Below the pieces are notes generated by a model. That model worked only from the letters and a program-made list of their open reading frames with translations, had not been told where the DNA came from and ran no database searches. 64,000 bases of DNA from Desulfosarcina widdelii. Lineage in GTDB: Bacteria; Desulfobacterota; Desulfobacteria; Desulfobacterales; Desulfosarcinaceae. Location of the stretch: assembly GCF_009688965.1 (NCBI RefSeq), contig NZ_AP021875.1, positions 5,146,001-5,210,000 of the forward strand, read 5' to 3'. Shown in pieces: positions 52,135-61,349 of the stretch. The position numbers and the translations under genes are program-made. The first letter of the stretch is position 1; the number at the start of each line of letters is the position of its first letter.

Positions 52135-52902
52135 CTACACTTTCACAACAATTACCGTCACATTATCTTTACCACCGTTTTTAATCGCAGATTCCAGCAG
52201 TTGGTCACAAACTGCCTGCGCATTAGAAGGCGCAATCAGAATTTTTAACATGTCATCATCGGCTAACATGTCGTACATTCCGTCACTGCAAAGCAAGAAA
52301 AGGTCACCCGGCTGGAGCTTTTCAATCCGTGTATCGACTTCATCAATATTGGAACCCAGAACCTGAGTCAGGATGTGTCGAGCGGGGTGCTTGACAGCAT
52401 CCTCCGGCGTGATCTCCCCTTCTTCTACTAAAAACTGAGCCATGGTATGATCTACTGTTAGCTGCTCTAGGTGCCCTTGCCGCAACCGGTAGATCCGGCT
52501 ATCGCCGACGTGGGCGATCAGTGCTTTTCCTTTTATTAGCACAAGCACTGACAGCGTGGTTCCCATTCCCTCAAATATTTGGTTACGTTCGCTGGCTCTC
52601 AAAATTTGGTTGTTCGCGAAACGAATCGTCCTTATCAGGTGATGAAGCCTGGATTGGTGAAAATCCAATCCAAGGCTCGGACTTTGTTTTTTCTTGTAAT
52701 ATTCTGACAACCCCTCGCAGACCATCTTGCTGGCGACTTCACCAAAGGCGTGTCCCCCCATGCCATCAGCGACCGCGAAGAGCATCCCGTAATCCTGGAC
52801 GTTTTGGCCGTTGGTTACTATCAGATACGTGTCCTCATTGTTTTTACGCTTAAGACCGATATCTGTTTTAGCACATATTTTTATTTTGTTATGGGATTCC
52901 AT
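52135..52902 (-). CDS. PP2C-family protein phosphatase, copy 2
   Basis: 255 residues: AKTDIGLKRKNNEDTYLIV, AVADGMGGHAFGEVASKMV, ALIAHVGDSRIYRLRQG, FLLCSDGMYDMLADDDM, GGKDNVTVIVV. Complete PP2C metal sites. First gene of the PP2C-kinase-lipoprotein operon. Related to 41123-41902. Confidence 0.93.
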   Translation of the reverse strand: MESHNKIKICAKTDIGLKRKNNEDTYLIVTNGQNVQDYGMLFAVADGMGGHAFGEVASKMVCEGLSEYYKKKQSPSLGLDFHQSRLHHLIRTIRFANNQILRASERNQIFEGMGTTLSVLVLIKGKALIAHVGDSRIYRLRQGHLEQLTVDHTMAQFLVEEGEITPEDAVKHPARHILTQVLGSNIDEVDTRIEKLQPGDLFLLCSDGMYDMLADDDMLKILIAPSNAQAVCDQLLESAIKNGGKDNVTVIVVKV

Positions 52903-53164
52903 TTTGTGGCGGTATTATTGGATGCTTTGTTTTTTAAAGGGCGATGAGGCAGAGAAAAGATGCCGAAAAACCGGGGGGGTATTCATTTCCCCAAATACCG
53001 TTTTGCTTATCACCAAACTTTTCTGACGAAAAGTGTTGTGAACTCTCTTCGATATATTTTATTTAGTAATAATTACAATAACATAATAACAATAATTGAA
53101 CAAGTCAATACTTACGGTGCATTATCGGTCCGATCGCGCACTTCTGGCTGCAGAGCAAAAGCGG

Positions 53165-53410
53165 TTAAAAAAATTTAACAGCTTCCGAATAGGCAATTCT
53201 GTTGGCAACTCGATCAGTGTGCTGCCATAAGTCGTTTGGCTTAATAATATTTTTGACCCAACGCAGCAACCAGCTTGCCAAAGAAATGTCTGGGCTTTTC
53301 TCTTGCCTTTGTTTTGCATTTAACTTGAGATCATTGTTAAATTCAAAATTGTGAAACATAGAGACAGAAAGTACGTCATTCATTGAGTTTATTTCCAGTG
53401 ATCGTGACAT
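53165..53410 (-). CDS. Hypothetical 81-residue protein
   Basis: ATG 53410 with GGGG about 8 nt upstream: MSRSLEINSMNDVLSVSMF...SLASWLLRWVKNIIKPNDLW...RIAYSEAVKFF. The region 52903-53778 is otherwise empty and AT-rich. Composition is compatible with a small soluble protein, but no family is recognised, so it may be a chance ORF. Confidence 0.35.
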   Translation of the reverse strand: MSRSLEINSMNDVLSVSMFHNFEFNNDLKLNAKQRQEKSPDISLASWLLRWVKNIIKPNDLWQHTDRVANRIAYSEAVKFF

Positions 53411-53778
53411 CTTCTACCCCTTTTCTGCATTATTATGATTTGTATGAATCTAATCAATCATTGTTGGTATGTTAAAAATGCATCATTAATGCCAAACAAG
53501 GATTCATTCACCAATGAAACGTTATTGCCCATCTATTCAGGTAGGTTTCTTAAAGTAAAAAATGCCAAATCATAAAAAAGGTTGCACGATGTGAAAATAT
53601 CAACCAATCTACGGATATCTATGGAAGCAATACAGCGCAAATAATTCACTCCTTGAAGCAGAAAATTGGTCTAACCTTTCCTGAAATAATTTTTTAACAT
53701 TAAATTTCAGATCAAATTACTTCTAATTGGTAATAGTTATTGAGATGAAAATTGTATCTGGTGTCAAGGTTGGAGTTG

Positions 53779-53794
53779 TGGCCTGAGATTTGCT
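53779..53794 (+). promoter_or_regulatory. Sigma-54 promoter (-24/-12) before the 125-residue exported protein
   Basis: TGGCCTGAGATTTGCT: GG and GC at exact spacing with TTGCT at -12. The gene begins 119 bp downstream after AAAGGAAAG. Confidence 0.8.
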
Positions 53795-53912
53795 CTTGAT
53801 TGACTTAGCACCGTTAGGTTTGAGCTTTCACTTGGAAGCCGAGGTCAAAATGAAGATTGATTTGAGAACCTTTTTTTCAAATTAATAAAACTTCTGGAAA
53901 GGAAAGCGAATC

Positions 53913-54290
53913 ATGAAAAGAATTAAAACTTCAATAATCGTAATTGGCGTTGTGAGCGGTTGCCTGATTCTCGCTGTAATCGGCTATGCAGGGATGGGCG
54001 GCGGTAATCATGGATCTACTGATCGCTTCGACGGCAGGTATGGCGATAATCATGGCAATGGATCTTACCATGACAGCAATTACAACGATCACCATTGGGA
54101 CTACGATAACTATCAGGGATATAGCCGCTCAAACCGTCACAGAAACAGGCCACCTTATGAACACCATAACAACGAGATAATGGATCACGAAATGAATATT
54201 GGGAATGGCATTGATCGGTACCCTGGTAACGGTATACTGCATCGCAAAGGATCAGTACGCGAGCGTTATAACCATACGAGAATTGATTAA
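53913..54290 (+). CDS. Exported His/Asn/Tyr-rich small protein
   Basis: 125 residues: a signal peptide (SIIVIGVVSGCLILAVIGYAG), then low-complexity His/Asp/Asn/Tyr/Gly sequence (GSYHDSNYNDHHWDYDNY; NRPPYEHHNNEIMDHEMN). Composition suggests periplasmic metal binding, as for the lipoprotein at 16284. A sigma-54 promoter upstream links it to the same regulon. No family recognised. Confidence 0.7.
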   Translation: MKRIKTSIIVIGVVSGCLILAVIGYAGMGGGNHGSTDRFDGRYGDNHGNGSYHDSNYNDHHWDYDNYQGYSRSNRHRNRPPYEHHNNEIMDHEMNIGNGIDRYPGNGILHRKGSVRERYNHTRID

Positions 54291-54349
54291 TAATTCTCTT
54301 TCCGTTCAGACATCTTGTTGATCATGATTCAAGTAAATTGATGTCTGGG

Positions 54350-54629
54350 GCATACGCTGAGATAGAGAGAGTCGCCGGTGTGATGATTGCTTACCCTGAG
54401 ACGACGATTACCATAGAGGTTACACGGACGCCAACGGTGCGGCAGAATATAACTATAAATTGTCTGAAAGGAGAGCGGTGACCGTAAAAAAATGCGTTGG
54501 TAAACGCTGGAATTGATCCGAAGCGGATCAAGACGGTCGGGTTTGGCGAGTCAATGCTGATTTCATCTATCTATCCATGCACGAAATCGGCGTGTGAATA
54601 TCGTGATTAATCCCTTTCAGCAGGGGTAA
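54350..54629 (+). pseudogene. OmpA C-terminal domain remnant with several frameshifts
   Basis: Pieces in shifting frames recreate an OmpA-like peptidoglycan-binding domain: VAGVMIAYPETTITIE, then GYTDANGAAEYNYKLSERRAVTVK, then LVNAGIDPKRIKTVGFGES, then ARNRRVNIVI and a stop at 54627-54629. At least three small indels separate them. No N-terminal part is present. Confidence 0.85.
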
Positions 54630-54732
54630 GAGGTTTGGCCAATCCAAAGTAGGCATGTAAATAATTGCTACGCATGGAATTGTTAACTGACGTGTCGGAC
54701 GGCTTTTACATATAATTGCGGGACCAATCGAT

Positions 54733-55404
54733 ATGAAAGATGTGATAAAAAAGTGGTATGAAAAAAATGTATTTCCAAACTTGGAAACATTGGCAACGAG
54801 AAATCTTCAAAGAGAACGGCGACGGTTGTTGGCCCAGGCACAAGGTCACCTGATGGAAATTGGTGCGGGTGCCGGCCAAAATGCTGTCTATCTGCCACCA
54901 GCAGTTAAACGTTATGTTGCTCTTGAACCATCAATACCATTTATTAAACGATTGCGAAATAATCCTGCACGCAGAAACGGTGATTTTGATTACCTGGTGC
55001 TTCAGGGCAAAGCAGAGGCGATTCCCCATCCCTCTGATATATTTGATACCGTCGTGAGTTTCCTGGTCCTTTGTTCGGTAATCGACCCAGTGGCGTCGTT
55101 AAGTGAGATATTCCGGATTTTGAAGCCAGGCGGACGCTTTCTTTTTTTTGAACACGTCCTGGCGGAGCGTCCTGAAACCTTTCGAAAACAACAATTTTTC
55201 AACCCCTTGTGGAAACACATTGCATGTGGCTGCGAATTGGTGCGCAACACACCCCGGGCCATTGAGTCAGCCGGGTTTGAATACCAACGATTTAACCGTT
55301 ATCGTTCCTCCCACATGGGTTTGTCCATAACTGCTCAGGTAATTGAAGGTATGGCCATTAAGCCTTTCCATTTTAAAAAAATGTTTCTCGAGGTTGCCTG
55401 CTGA
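54733..55404 (+). CDS. SAM-dependent methyltransferase (class I)
   Basis: 223 residues: SAM motif I LMEIGAGAGQNAVYLP, acidic ALEPS, VVSFLVLCSVIDP, and LKPGGRFLFFEHV, then RNTPRAIESAGFEYQRFNRY. It resembles the Methyltransf_11 group near METTL7-like thiol or metalloid methyltransferases. Substrate unknown. A thiol or arsenical substrate would fit the locus but is speculation. Confidence 0.85.
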   Translation: MKDVIKKWYEKNVFPNLETLATRNLQRERRRLLAQAQGHLMEIGAGAGQNAVYLPPAVKRYVALEPSIPFIKRLRNNPARRNGDFDYLVLQGKAEAIPHPSDIFDTVVSFLVLCSVIDPVASLSEIFRILKPGGRFLFFEHVLAERPETFRKQQFFNPLWKHIACGCELVRNTPRAIESAGFEYQRFNRYRSSHMGLSITAQVIEGMAIKPFHFKKMFLEVAC

Positions 55405-55527
55405 AAAAAGTTGTCTCGTAAGGGCAGCGTCCCAAACTCTTAACTCGTCTGTTTTTTTGGATTTACTCTGAGGGTACGGATAGAGAAAGCAACACCAAAC
55501 GTTAATCGGGATATAGGCTTATCAAAA

Positions 55528-56115
55528 ATGGAGAACCCAATTAAAAACAGCAAGCTTCATCAATTTTTGATCGCGACTACAGTTTTTGTGGTTGGTGGCA
55601 GCGCAGTCCATTTGTTCGTTATGATTATTGATTACCTCCTTATGCCTTCCTTCTCCCACATGGATTTGCGATCAGATTTTTTCGGTAGTGTGATGGCGTT
55701 AGCCATGTTGCCGATGGCAATAACATATGGTACCTGTCTCCTGGGTGTTTATTTTTTCTGGCGAAAAGCAAAAAATGCGTTGGCGCTTGCTTATAAAAAA
55801 GAAGCTCTACGAAGAGAGGCTGAAGAAGTTGTTCAAACCATGCAACGGCTCACCGGTATTTTGGCGGAACATTTGTCGAGTCATAATGCAGAAATCCTGC
55901 ATTGGGTGGAGAACCGTGTACAAAAAACAGGAGCTGCTCCCCCAAGTATCGAACGATCCAGTCATAAAATTGCAGAAGCAATGAAAGCCTTGACCGAGGT
56001 CTCATTCGTTTCGCCTTATGTAGGAAAGCAGCCACTGACGGTCTGTGAGTTCGAAACAGCTTTTCAAAAAAAGTTGAAAAATCAATCCTTCACATCTGGC
56101 TGCGAAGACTTTTAG
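55528..56115 (+). CDS. Two-TM membrane protein of unknown function
   Basis: 195 residues: TM1 (FLIATTVFVVGGSAVHLFVMIIDYLL), TM2 (FFGSVMALAMLPMAITYGTCLLGVYFFW), then a charged, coiled-coil-prone cytoplasmic region (EALRREAEEVVQTMQRLTGILAEHLSSHNAEI). No family recognised. It stands alone between a methyltransferase and the third small protein copy. Confidence 0.6.
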   Translation: MENPIKNSKLHQFLIATTVFVVGGSAVHLFVMIIDYLLMPSFSHMDLRSDFFGSVMALAMLPMAITYGTCLLGVYFFWRKAKNALALAYKKEALRREAEEVVQTMQRLTGILAEHLSSHNAEILHWVENRVQKTGAAPPSIERSSHKIAEAMKALTEVSFVSPYVGKQPLTVCEFETAFQKKLKNQSFTSGCEDF

Positions 56116-56291
56116 ACAGTTGGACATGTGAGACTTCGATAGAACTTTTAATGCTGCCCGACCTGTCACGATCGGACAGGGTGTAGAGCCTATCGAAGAA
56201 ATTTGCCATCCTATTGGCGTTTCGGATTATGATGTTGAAGCAGGTATTGATTTTTTGGAGTCCAGCTTTAATTGAGGCCGTCATGGATTGG

Positions 56292-56639
56292 CTATTTGGT
56301 TGGTTTCCGGGAAAGGAATCGTACCATACCATTCTGCTTATCCACCAGCAGTGAATGGCTGATGCAGCCATTAGCTTCACTCACTCTGGCTATGTAGTAT
56401 CGTCCCGTATTCTTAAGCTCATCTATGCCGTATTCATTAATGATATTCTCGTCGATGCGTTCCTTGACAATCTCAGTTGCCGTGACCAACCCCATACCAC
56501 CAAAGAAGGTCTCTTTAGAATTTTCCCCATCAAAAGGATTTTCCGAACCGGATAGCCGATGCTGGTTGCCATTATTGTTATGATTGAATCTGTTTTTAAC
56601 TGCTAGGCTAAAATCCTTTAGGACATTTAATAATTTCAT
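56292..56639 (-). CDS. Unnamed ~115-residue kinase/phosphatase-associated protein, copy 3
   Basis: 115 residues: MKLLNVLKDFSLAVKNRF, linker, then ATEIVKERIDENIINEYGI...NTGRYYIARV...SLLVDKQNGMVRFLSRK. It is about as close to copy 1 (11153) as paralogues in one genome usually are, including the amphipathic N-terminus. No kinase is directly adjacent here, although the second kinase operon lies 3.4 kb away. Confidence 0.8.
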   Translation of the reverse strand: MKLLNVLKDFSLAVKNRFNHNNNGNQHRLSGSENPFDGENSKETFFGGMGLVTATEIVKERIDENIINEYGIDELKNTGRYYIARVSEANGCISHSLLVDKQNGMVRFLSRKPTK

Positions 56640-56761
56640 GGCACATCCTCAATATTGACTTTTTGGTTTTTCGGGTGGCGATAATATGAGATGATGCTTT
56701 CAAGGGTGATCTTCGTCTTGGTAACGACGTCTTCTATCTTATATTCTGGCAAACCTATCTA

Positions 56762-57232
56762 TCAGGCCACAAAGGGGTAAGGTATCAAGCCATTAAAGTG
56801 ACTCGACCGGATATCTCGCACCTTGAAACATTGATAAATAACGGCCGGGGTGCTTACCACATCGTAAACCATATCAAAACCACTTTCTACGGCAACAGCC
56901 TTACAGGCTTCATTGGCGTTATTTATCCCAAAAACAAAGGCTGGCCGTTTTTCCTTCAGAACAATACCTAAGGCGATCCCACTAATTTCGTCGATGAGCA
57001 GGTCTGTGATAAGAATGGTGTAGTGTGCTGACGAAGTGATTTGTTTTAAGGCGTCGAAACTCGAAGTAGTATAATATACTGAACCCACCCTCAGCGATAG
57101 AACATTAGTAATGTACTGCCCCATTACTCTGTTCTTGGTTATCACCAGCGCACATTGCTCTAAATTGACGCACGCTGGCACAATGTTGGTGCGGCCGTCT
57201 ATGCAGATTGATTGCTTGCAGGGTTTACGCAT
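56762..57232 (-). CDS. Receiver-like protein (degenerate response regulator)
   Basis: 156 residues from ATG 57232 (GGAGG upstream, overlapping the PilZ stop). The central part has a receiver pattern: CALVITKNRVMGQYITNVL, phospho-acceptor-like ILITDLLIDEISGIALG, and FVFGINNANEACKAVAVESGFDMVYDVV. The acidic N-terminal pocket and usual Thr/Lys residues are poorly kept, so it may be a pseudo-receiver. Coupled to the PilZ gene. Confidence 0.6.
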   Translation of the reverse strand: MRKPCKQSICIDGRTNIVPACVNLEQCALVITKNRVMGQYITNVLSLRVGSVYYTTSSFDALKQITSSAHYTILITDLLIDEISGIALGIVLKEKRPAFVFGINNANEACKAVAVESGFDMVYDVVSTPAVIYQCFKVRDIRSSHFNGLIPYPFVA

Positions 57233-57680
57233 TGCAGGCCTCCGTATTGCAAATTTTCCCTTCCAGCAATTGATGAAACAGCGCCTCTTTGTGACCGTCT
57301 GCAAGCGGCAGGTCGAATTTGATGGCTACTCCGATGGCTGCCGCCCTGGCGATACTGGCGGTGGTTTTGAAAATACCCCCACCAAATAAAGTCAAAACGA
57401 AAACCAGCTTTTGTCCGACGGGAAAACGGTTACGGGTGTTAATAAGTGCGCCGGACAAGCTGAGGTTACAGACAAAATCCCTGTAGACCCGATTTTCGAT
57501 TACATAATCGGCAACCAGAAAACATGTGCGTCGACTGTAACGATGCGGATCCTGCATGACAGATTTCCGCAAGCGGTTTTTCTTCGATGAGGGGCTAATA
57601 TTTCCGGGCGCGACAGCATGGGTAACCCGTTTTGCCTGAGAGATTTTGTCAGATCCTGTATTTAGCTTTCGGGCTGTCAT
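57225..57680 (-). CDS. PilZ-domain protein
   Basis: 151 residues from ATG 57680 (AAGGAGGGAG upstream). The C-terminal half fits PilZ: HRYSRRTCFLVADYVIEN, CNLSLSGALINTRNRFPVGQKLVFVLTLF, with the RxxxR and (D/N)xSxxG elements. PilZ binds cyclic di-GMP. The N-terminal ~45 residues are basic and probably disordered. Pairs with the receiver-like gene. Confidence 0.75.
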   Translation of the reverse strand: MTARKLNTGSDKISQAKRVTHAVAPGNISPSSKKNRLRKSVMQDPHRYSRRTCFLVADYVIENRVYRDFVCNLSLSGALINTRNRFPVGQKLVFVLTLFGGGIFKTTASIARAAAIGVAIKFDLPLADGHKEALFHQLLEGKICNTEACNA

Positions 57681-58014
57681 TAACACTCCCTCCTTTTATT
57701 AGTCGATTAAATACATTGAAGCAAAAAAGATACCAGCGATGATTAAATCACAATAGTCATATTTTTCACCACTTAAGAAATAGTGGAATGCAGGCTGGTG
57801 CAAAAAACCTACGCGGTAAGATGCCCTATCGACTCCCCGTACTGTGAAATTTCTACACGACATCTGAACGAAACACGCGAAAAGCGATTGGTTCGAAGGG
57901 AACCGCCAAAATGCTTTAAAGTTCTCTAACCATTCAAATTCAATAGTAATCGCCTACTGTCACTCATTATTTAGATTGCTACCACCGCTTGGTACCATCG
58001 AATTAGTGCTTTTA

Positions 58015-58030
58015 TGGCACATCCATTGCT
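58015..58030 (+). promoter_or_regulatory. Sigma-54 promoter (-24/-12) before the repeat lipoprotein
   Basis: TGGCACATCCATTGCT matches the consensus box, TTGC and spacing fully. The ATG is 91 bp downstream. The rest of 57687-58120 shows no gene. Confidence 0.88.
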
Positions 58031-58120
58031 CAATGTAGTTTCAGACGTCGACCTGGTGATAGACAGATAAATAACCAAAGCCATCTAATAACCATCAACA
58101 AGCACCGGAGGATAATCGAA

Positions 58121-59434
58121 ATGATACTTCTAGAGGGAAAGAAGCATCAGAGCAATAACAACAGGAAAAATGTAGCAATAAGTGCGGTGAAAAATTATTG
58201 CAGTAGTTTGTTGTGGGTGTCACTTGTACTGACCATGACAACAGTACTTGTAACCGGTTGTGGCGGAGGGAGTGGCCACACGGATGCTGGCATGGGGACT
58301 GGAACGGGATCAGGCTTGGTATCGGGGACTTTTCTCGACAGCGCAGTAGAGGGCCTGCATTATCAAACCGCAACCCAATCCGGATTTACCGATATGAACG
58401 GTACCTTCTTTTATAATCAAGGCGAAACCATTCGCTTTTTTATGGGCGATGTTATGCTTGGTGAAGCGCCGGCAGACCAATATATGACACCGGTAGATCT
58501 AGTGCCCGATGCTATCGACGAAATGCATCCCATGGTCACCAATATGAGCCGCTTGCTGCAAACTGCCGATGAAGACGGAGATCCTTCCAACGGCATCTTT
58601 ATCCCGGCAGCCGTTGATCAAGCAATGATGGGCAGCAGCCTTTCGTTTGACATGCCGATTGAAGATTTTGCCAATCACGCAGATGTTGTCATGTTCATGG
58701 ACGCATTGGATACGATAGGTGGAGGCTATGCAGGTCGTACGATGACCGCGGCGGAAGATGCCCAGGCTCACATGCGCAGCACCCTTGCTGATATGATGCG
58801 GATGATGGGTGGTAGGCGTTCGGTTAACACTGGTGTTTTTCTGGACAGTGCGGTGGAAGGACTTTCCTATGAAACCGCCACTCAGTCCGGCGTTACGGAC
58901 ATGGATGGTACATTTTCCTACATGGACGGTGAATACGTTCGATTTTACATGGCGGATGTCTTGCTCGGCGAGGCCCCGGCCGAATCATTTATGACTCCGT
59001 TGAATCTGGTTCCGGGCGCGTTAGATGAAACCCACCCGACAGTGACTAACATCAGCAGATTTTTACAGACCATGGATATTGACGCCGATCCTTCCAACGG
59101 TATTTTTATCCCTGGAACCGTGATTACCGAAATGCAGGGTCGTCATATCGATTTTAATATGTCCCCAGACGCCTTTGGAATTGACGCAGAGGTGAGCATG
59201 CTGATGGACACCCTCGGTGCCATGGATCCAGCTTATGCTGGACGGATGATGGTCTCCACTGATGCTGCGCAAACACATATGGGCAATACGTTGGACGGGA
59301 TGCCTGGTGACAATGGCGACACAATGAACAGTGGCAACGCAGGCAACGGCATGCCTGGAGGAAATGGCAATGTCTCTAATGGTGGTGGCATGATGAACGG
59401 CGGCAATTTCTCGAACGAGGGCAGCATGATGTAA
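58121..59434 (+). CDS. Lipoprotein with two tandem ~200-residue repeats
   Basis: 437 residues. A long leader ends with lipobox VTGC followed by GGGSG. Two homologous units begin FLDSAVEGLHYQTATQSGFTD (about residue 69) and FLDSAVEGLSYETATQSGVTD (about 244), each continuing through VRF/IRF..ADV.LGEAP, DGDPSNGIFIP and YAGR. The C-terminal ~60 residues are Gly/Asn/Met-rich low complexity. The FxDSxVxGxxYxT...G.TD..G.F.Y unit occurs in many deltaproteobacterial surface lipoproteins of unknown function. Sigma-54 promoter and GGAGG upstream. Confidence 0.8.
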   Translation: MILLEGKKHQSNNNRKNVAISAVKNYCSSLLWVSLVLTMTTVLVTGCGGGSGHTDAGMGTGTGSGLVSGTFLDSAVEGLHYQTATQSGFTDMNGTFFYNQGETIRFFMGDVMLGEAPADQYMTPVDLVPDAIDEMHPMVTNMSRLLQTADEDGDPSNGIFIPAAVDQAMMGSSLSFDMPIEDFANHADVVMFMDALDTIGGGYAGRTMTAAEDAQAHMRSTLADMMRMMGGRRSVNTGVFLDSAVEGLSYETATQSGVTDMDGTFSYMDGEYVRFYMADVLLGEAPAESFMTPLNLVPGALDETHPTVTNISRFLQTMDIDADPSNGIFIPGTVITEMQGRHIDFNMSPDAFGIDAEVSMLMDTLGAMDPAYAGRMMVSTDAAQTHMGNTLDGMPGDNGDTMNSGNAGNGMPGGNGNVSNGGGMMNGGNFSNEGSMM

Positions 59435-60029
59435 CTAACGTTCCCGGCCGATGGTCGGCAATATATATCTCCCCTGCTGGCGGTTGACAGCACATATCTT
59501 CCTTTACTGTCAGGCAATCAGCACAATCCACAAGATGCTGGGCCTGGGTTTGAACCCTGGCCCAGGGCATCATTGTAACCACTATAAAAAATATTGACAC
59601 AGAGTGGTATATTTTGCAATGTTTAGTAAGCGTTTTCATTATCTCATACTATATCTACATCCCCGCGAATTATGTAATCAGCAGAATTTTGAATGCCATT
59701 GTAAGCGAGAAGAAACTACGCGCCAACGCATAAATATTTCACACTTGAAATTGTTCCTTTGAGAAATTTAATAAAAAGGTTGCTACCTTTTTAAGTTCCT
59801 CGCAAAAATGGATGATTGACAGAACCATCCAAAAAGAACGCAGGTACCTGCATACTGAATTGTTGCTTAAATCGTAATTCAATCCAAACTGTTATCCATT
59901 TTCCATTTTGGTCGATTATTCTTCCAATCGCATGACTAATCTTAAACCCAACTAAATCCGTCCGTCGAAAGGAGGTTATTGCTGACGGAAAATATCGAAA
60001 AATCTATAATCAATCAAAAGGAGGATCCG
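59435..60029. other. Intergenic region before the porin
   Basis: About 590 bp, AT-rich, with no supported gene and no sigma-54 match that I could find. AAAGGAGG precedes the porin ATG. Confidence 0.4.
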
Positions 60030-61229
60030 ATGAAAAGAAGACGATTCATTATCATTTTGATATTGATTCTTGTTCCAACCATTTCCTTTGCAGGAGTAAA
60101 AATGAAAATTGGAGACGAAACCGAAATCGATCTTGGCTTCAGGCTTCAGACCCAGTTTATTTCATGGGACAATAAGGGCGGTACTACGGGTGACAGCGAA
60201 CAATTATTTAATGTCCGCAGGGCGCGTTTGCGTCTTGGTGGCAAGGTCACCAAATGGATGAATTTTTTTCTGCAGACTGAAAAGGGCGGAGGTGCGGATG
60301 GATCAGGCTATGATATGCGGTTGATCGATGCCTTCGTCACTTTGAATTTGCATCCGTTGGCCCATATTTATATGGGTGAAAACATGGCGCCGGCTGGTCG
60401 GCAACACACAACCTCTTCCGGTGCGCTCATGGCTATCGACCGTCCCGGCATCACCAACTACAACCTGACCTGGGGCCTCAACGGGCGGTTCGGTTTCAAC
60501 AACGCCAGCCTGACGGATGGCAACCTAGCCTTGTCCAACGACGAGTCTGTCCGCGACAACGGCGCCACGTTGTTCGGATCTTCATCTGTTGCTGAAATGT
60601 TTCACTTCAAATATTATTTTGGCGTATATGATGGTATCCAAGCCTCAGGAGAGGATAAAGAACGATACACTGCTCGATTGCAAGTTAACTTGTTTGATGC
60701 CGAACCGGGCTATTACAATTCATCGACATATTTAGGTAAAAAGCGTACGGTCGGACTAGGAGTTTCCTATGATACGCAGGACGACATTGCCACTGATGCC
60801 GTGCAGGGAGCTACCGGTTATACATGGTATTCTGTTGATGTTTTCGCTGATTTGCCCTTAGGGCCGGGTGCGGCAACCCTTGAGGCCGCATACAGCGATC
60901 TGGATTTGGACGATGCTACCCAGCTTAATGATGGTACAGGTTCCCAGAATGCCCTGGAAACCCAGGGTAACGGCTGGTATGCTCAGGCTGGTTATTATTT
61001 TGAAAGTCTAAAGCTGCAGCCATGGGTAGGATATGAGAAATGGGAGTCCGATGCGGCTGACGGTACTGGTGGCTGGGACGGTTGGAAGGCCGGCTTGACC
61101 TATTTCTTTGATGGTCACAACGCCAATATCAAAGCGGGATACGAAAGCGTAAAAACAGAACAGCCGATTGGCGGTTCGAATGAAGACACTATCAACTCCT
61201 TCATAGTTGGTTTTTATATTACCTATTAA
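60030..61229 (+). CDS. Outer-membrane porin (OprO/OprP-like)
   Basis: 399 residues from ATG 60030. A signal peptide (FIIILILILVPTISFAG) is followed by a beta-barrel with alternating hydrophobic strands: EIDLGFRLQTQFISWDN, VRRARLRLGGKVTKWMNFFLQTE, WYAQAGYYFESLKLQPWVGYEKW, and a final FIVGFYITY ending in an aromatic residue. This matches the phosphate-selective porin family. Substrate not predictable. Confidence 0.85.
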   Translation: MKRRRFIIILILILVPTISFAGVKMKIGDETEIDLGFRLQTQFISWDNKGGTTGDSEQLFNVRRARLRLGGKVTKWMNFFLQTEKGGGADGSGYDMRLIDAFVTLNLHPLAHIYMGENMAPAGRQHTTSSGALMAIDRPGITNYNLTWGLNGRFGFNNASLTDGNLALSNDESVRDNGATLFGSSSVAEMFHFKYYFGVYDGIQASGEDKERYTARLQVNLFDAEPGYYNSSTYLGKKRTVGLGVSYDTQDDIATDAVQGATGYTWYSVDVFADLPLGPGAATLEAAYSDLDLDDATQLNDGTGSQNALETQGNGWYAQAGYYFESLKLQPWVGYEKWESDAADGTGGWDGWKAGLTYFFDGHNANIKAGYESVKTEQPIGGSNEDTINSFIVGFYITY

Positions 61230-61349
61230 ACGGCGTACTCCATGGTAATGTCGGTGCCGGGAGCGTTTCAACGCCTCAGCACCGGCATCACTTGATTCTG
61301 GTGACACGAAGCCTAATATATGTGCTGACGATTTGAAAGGAGTTTTACA

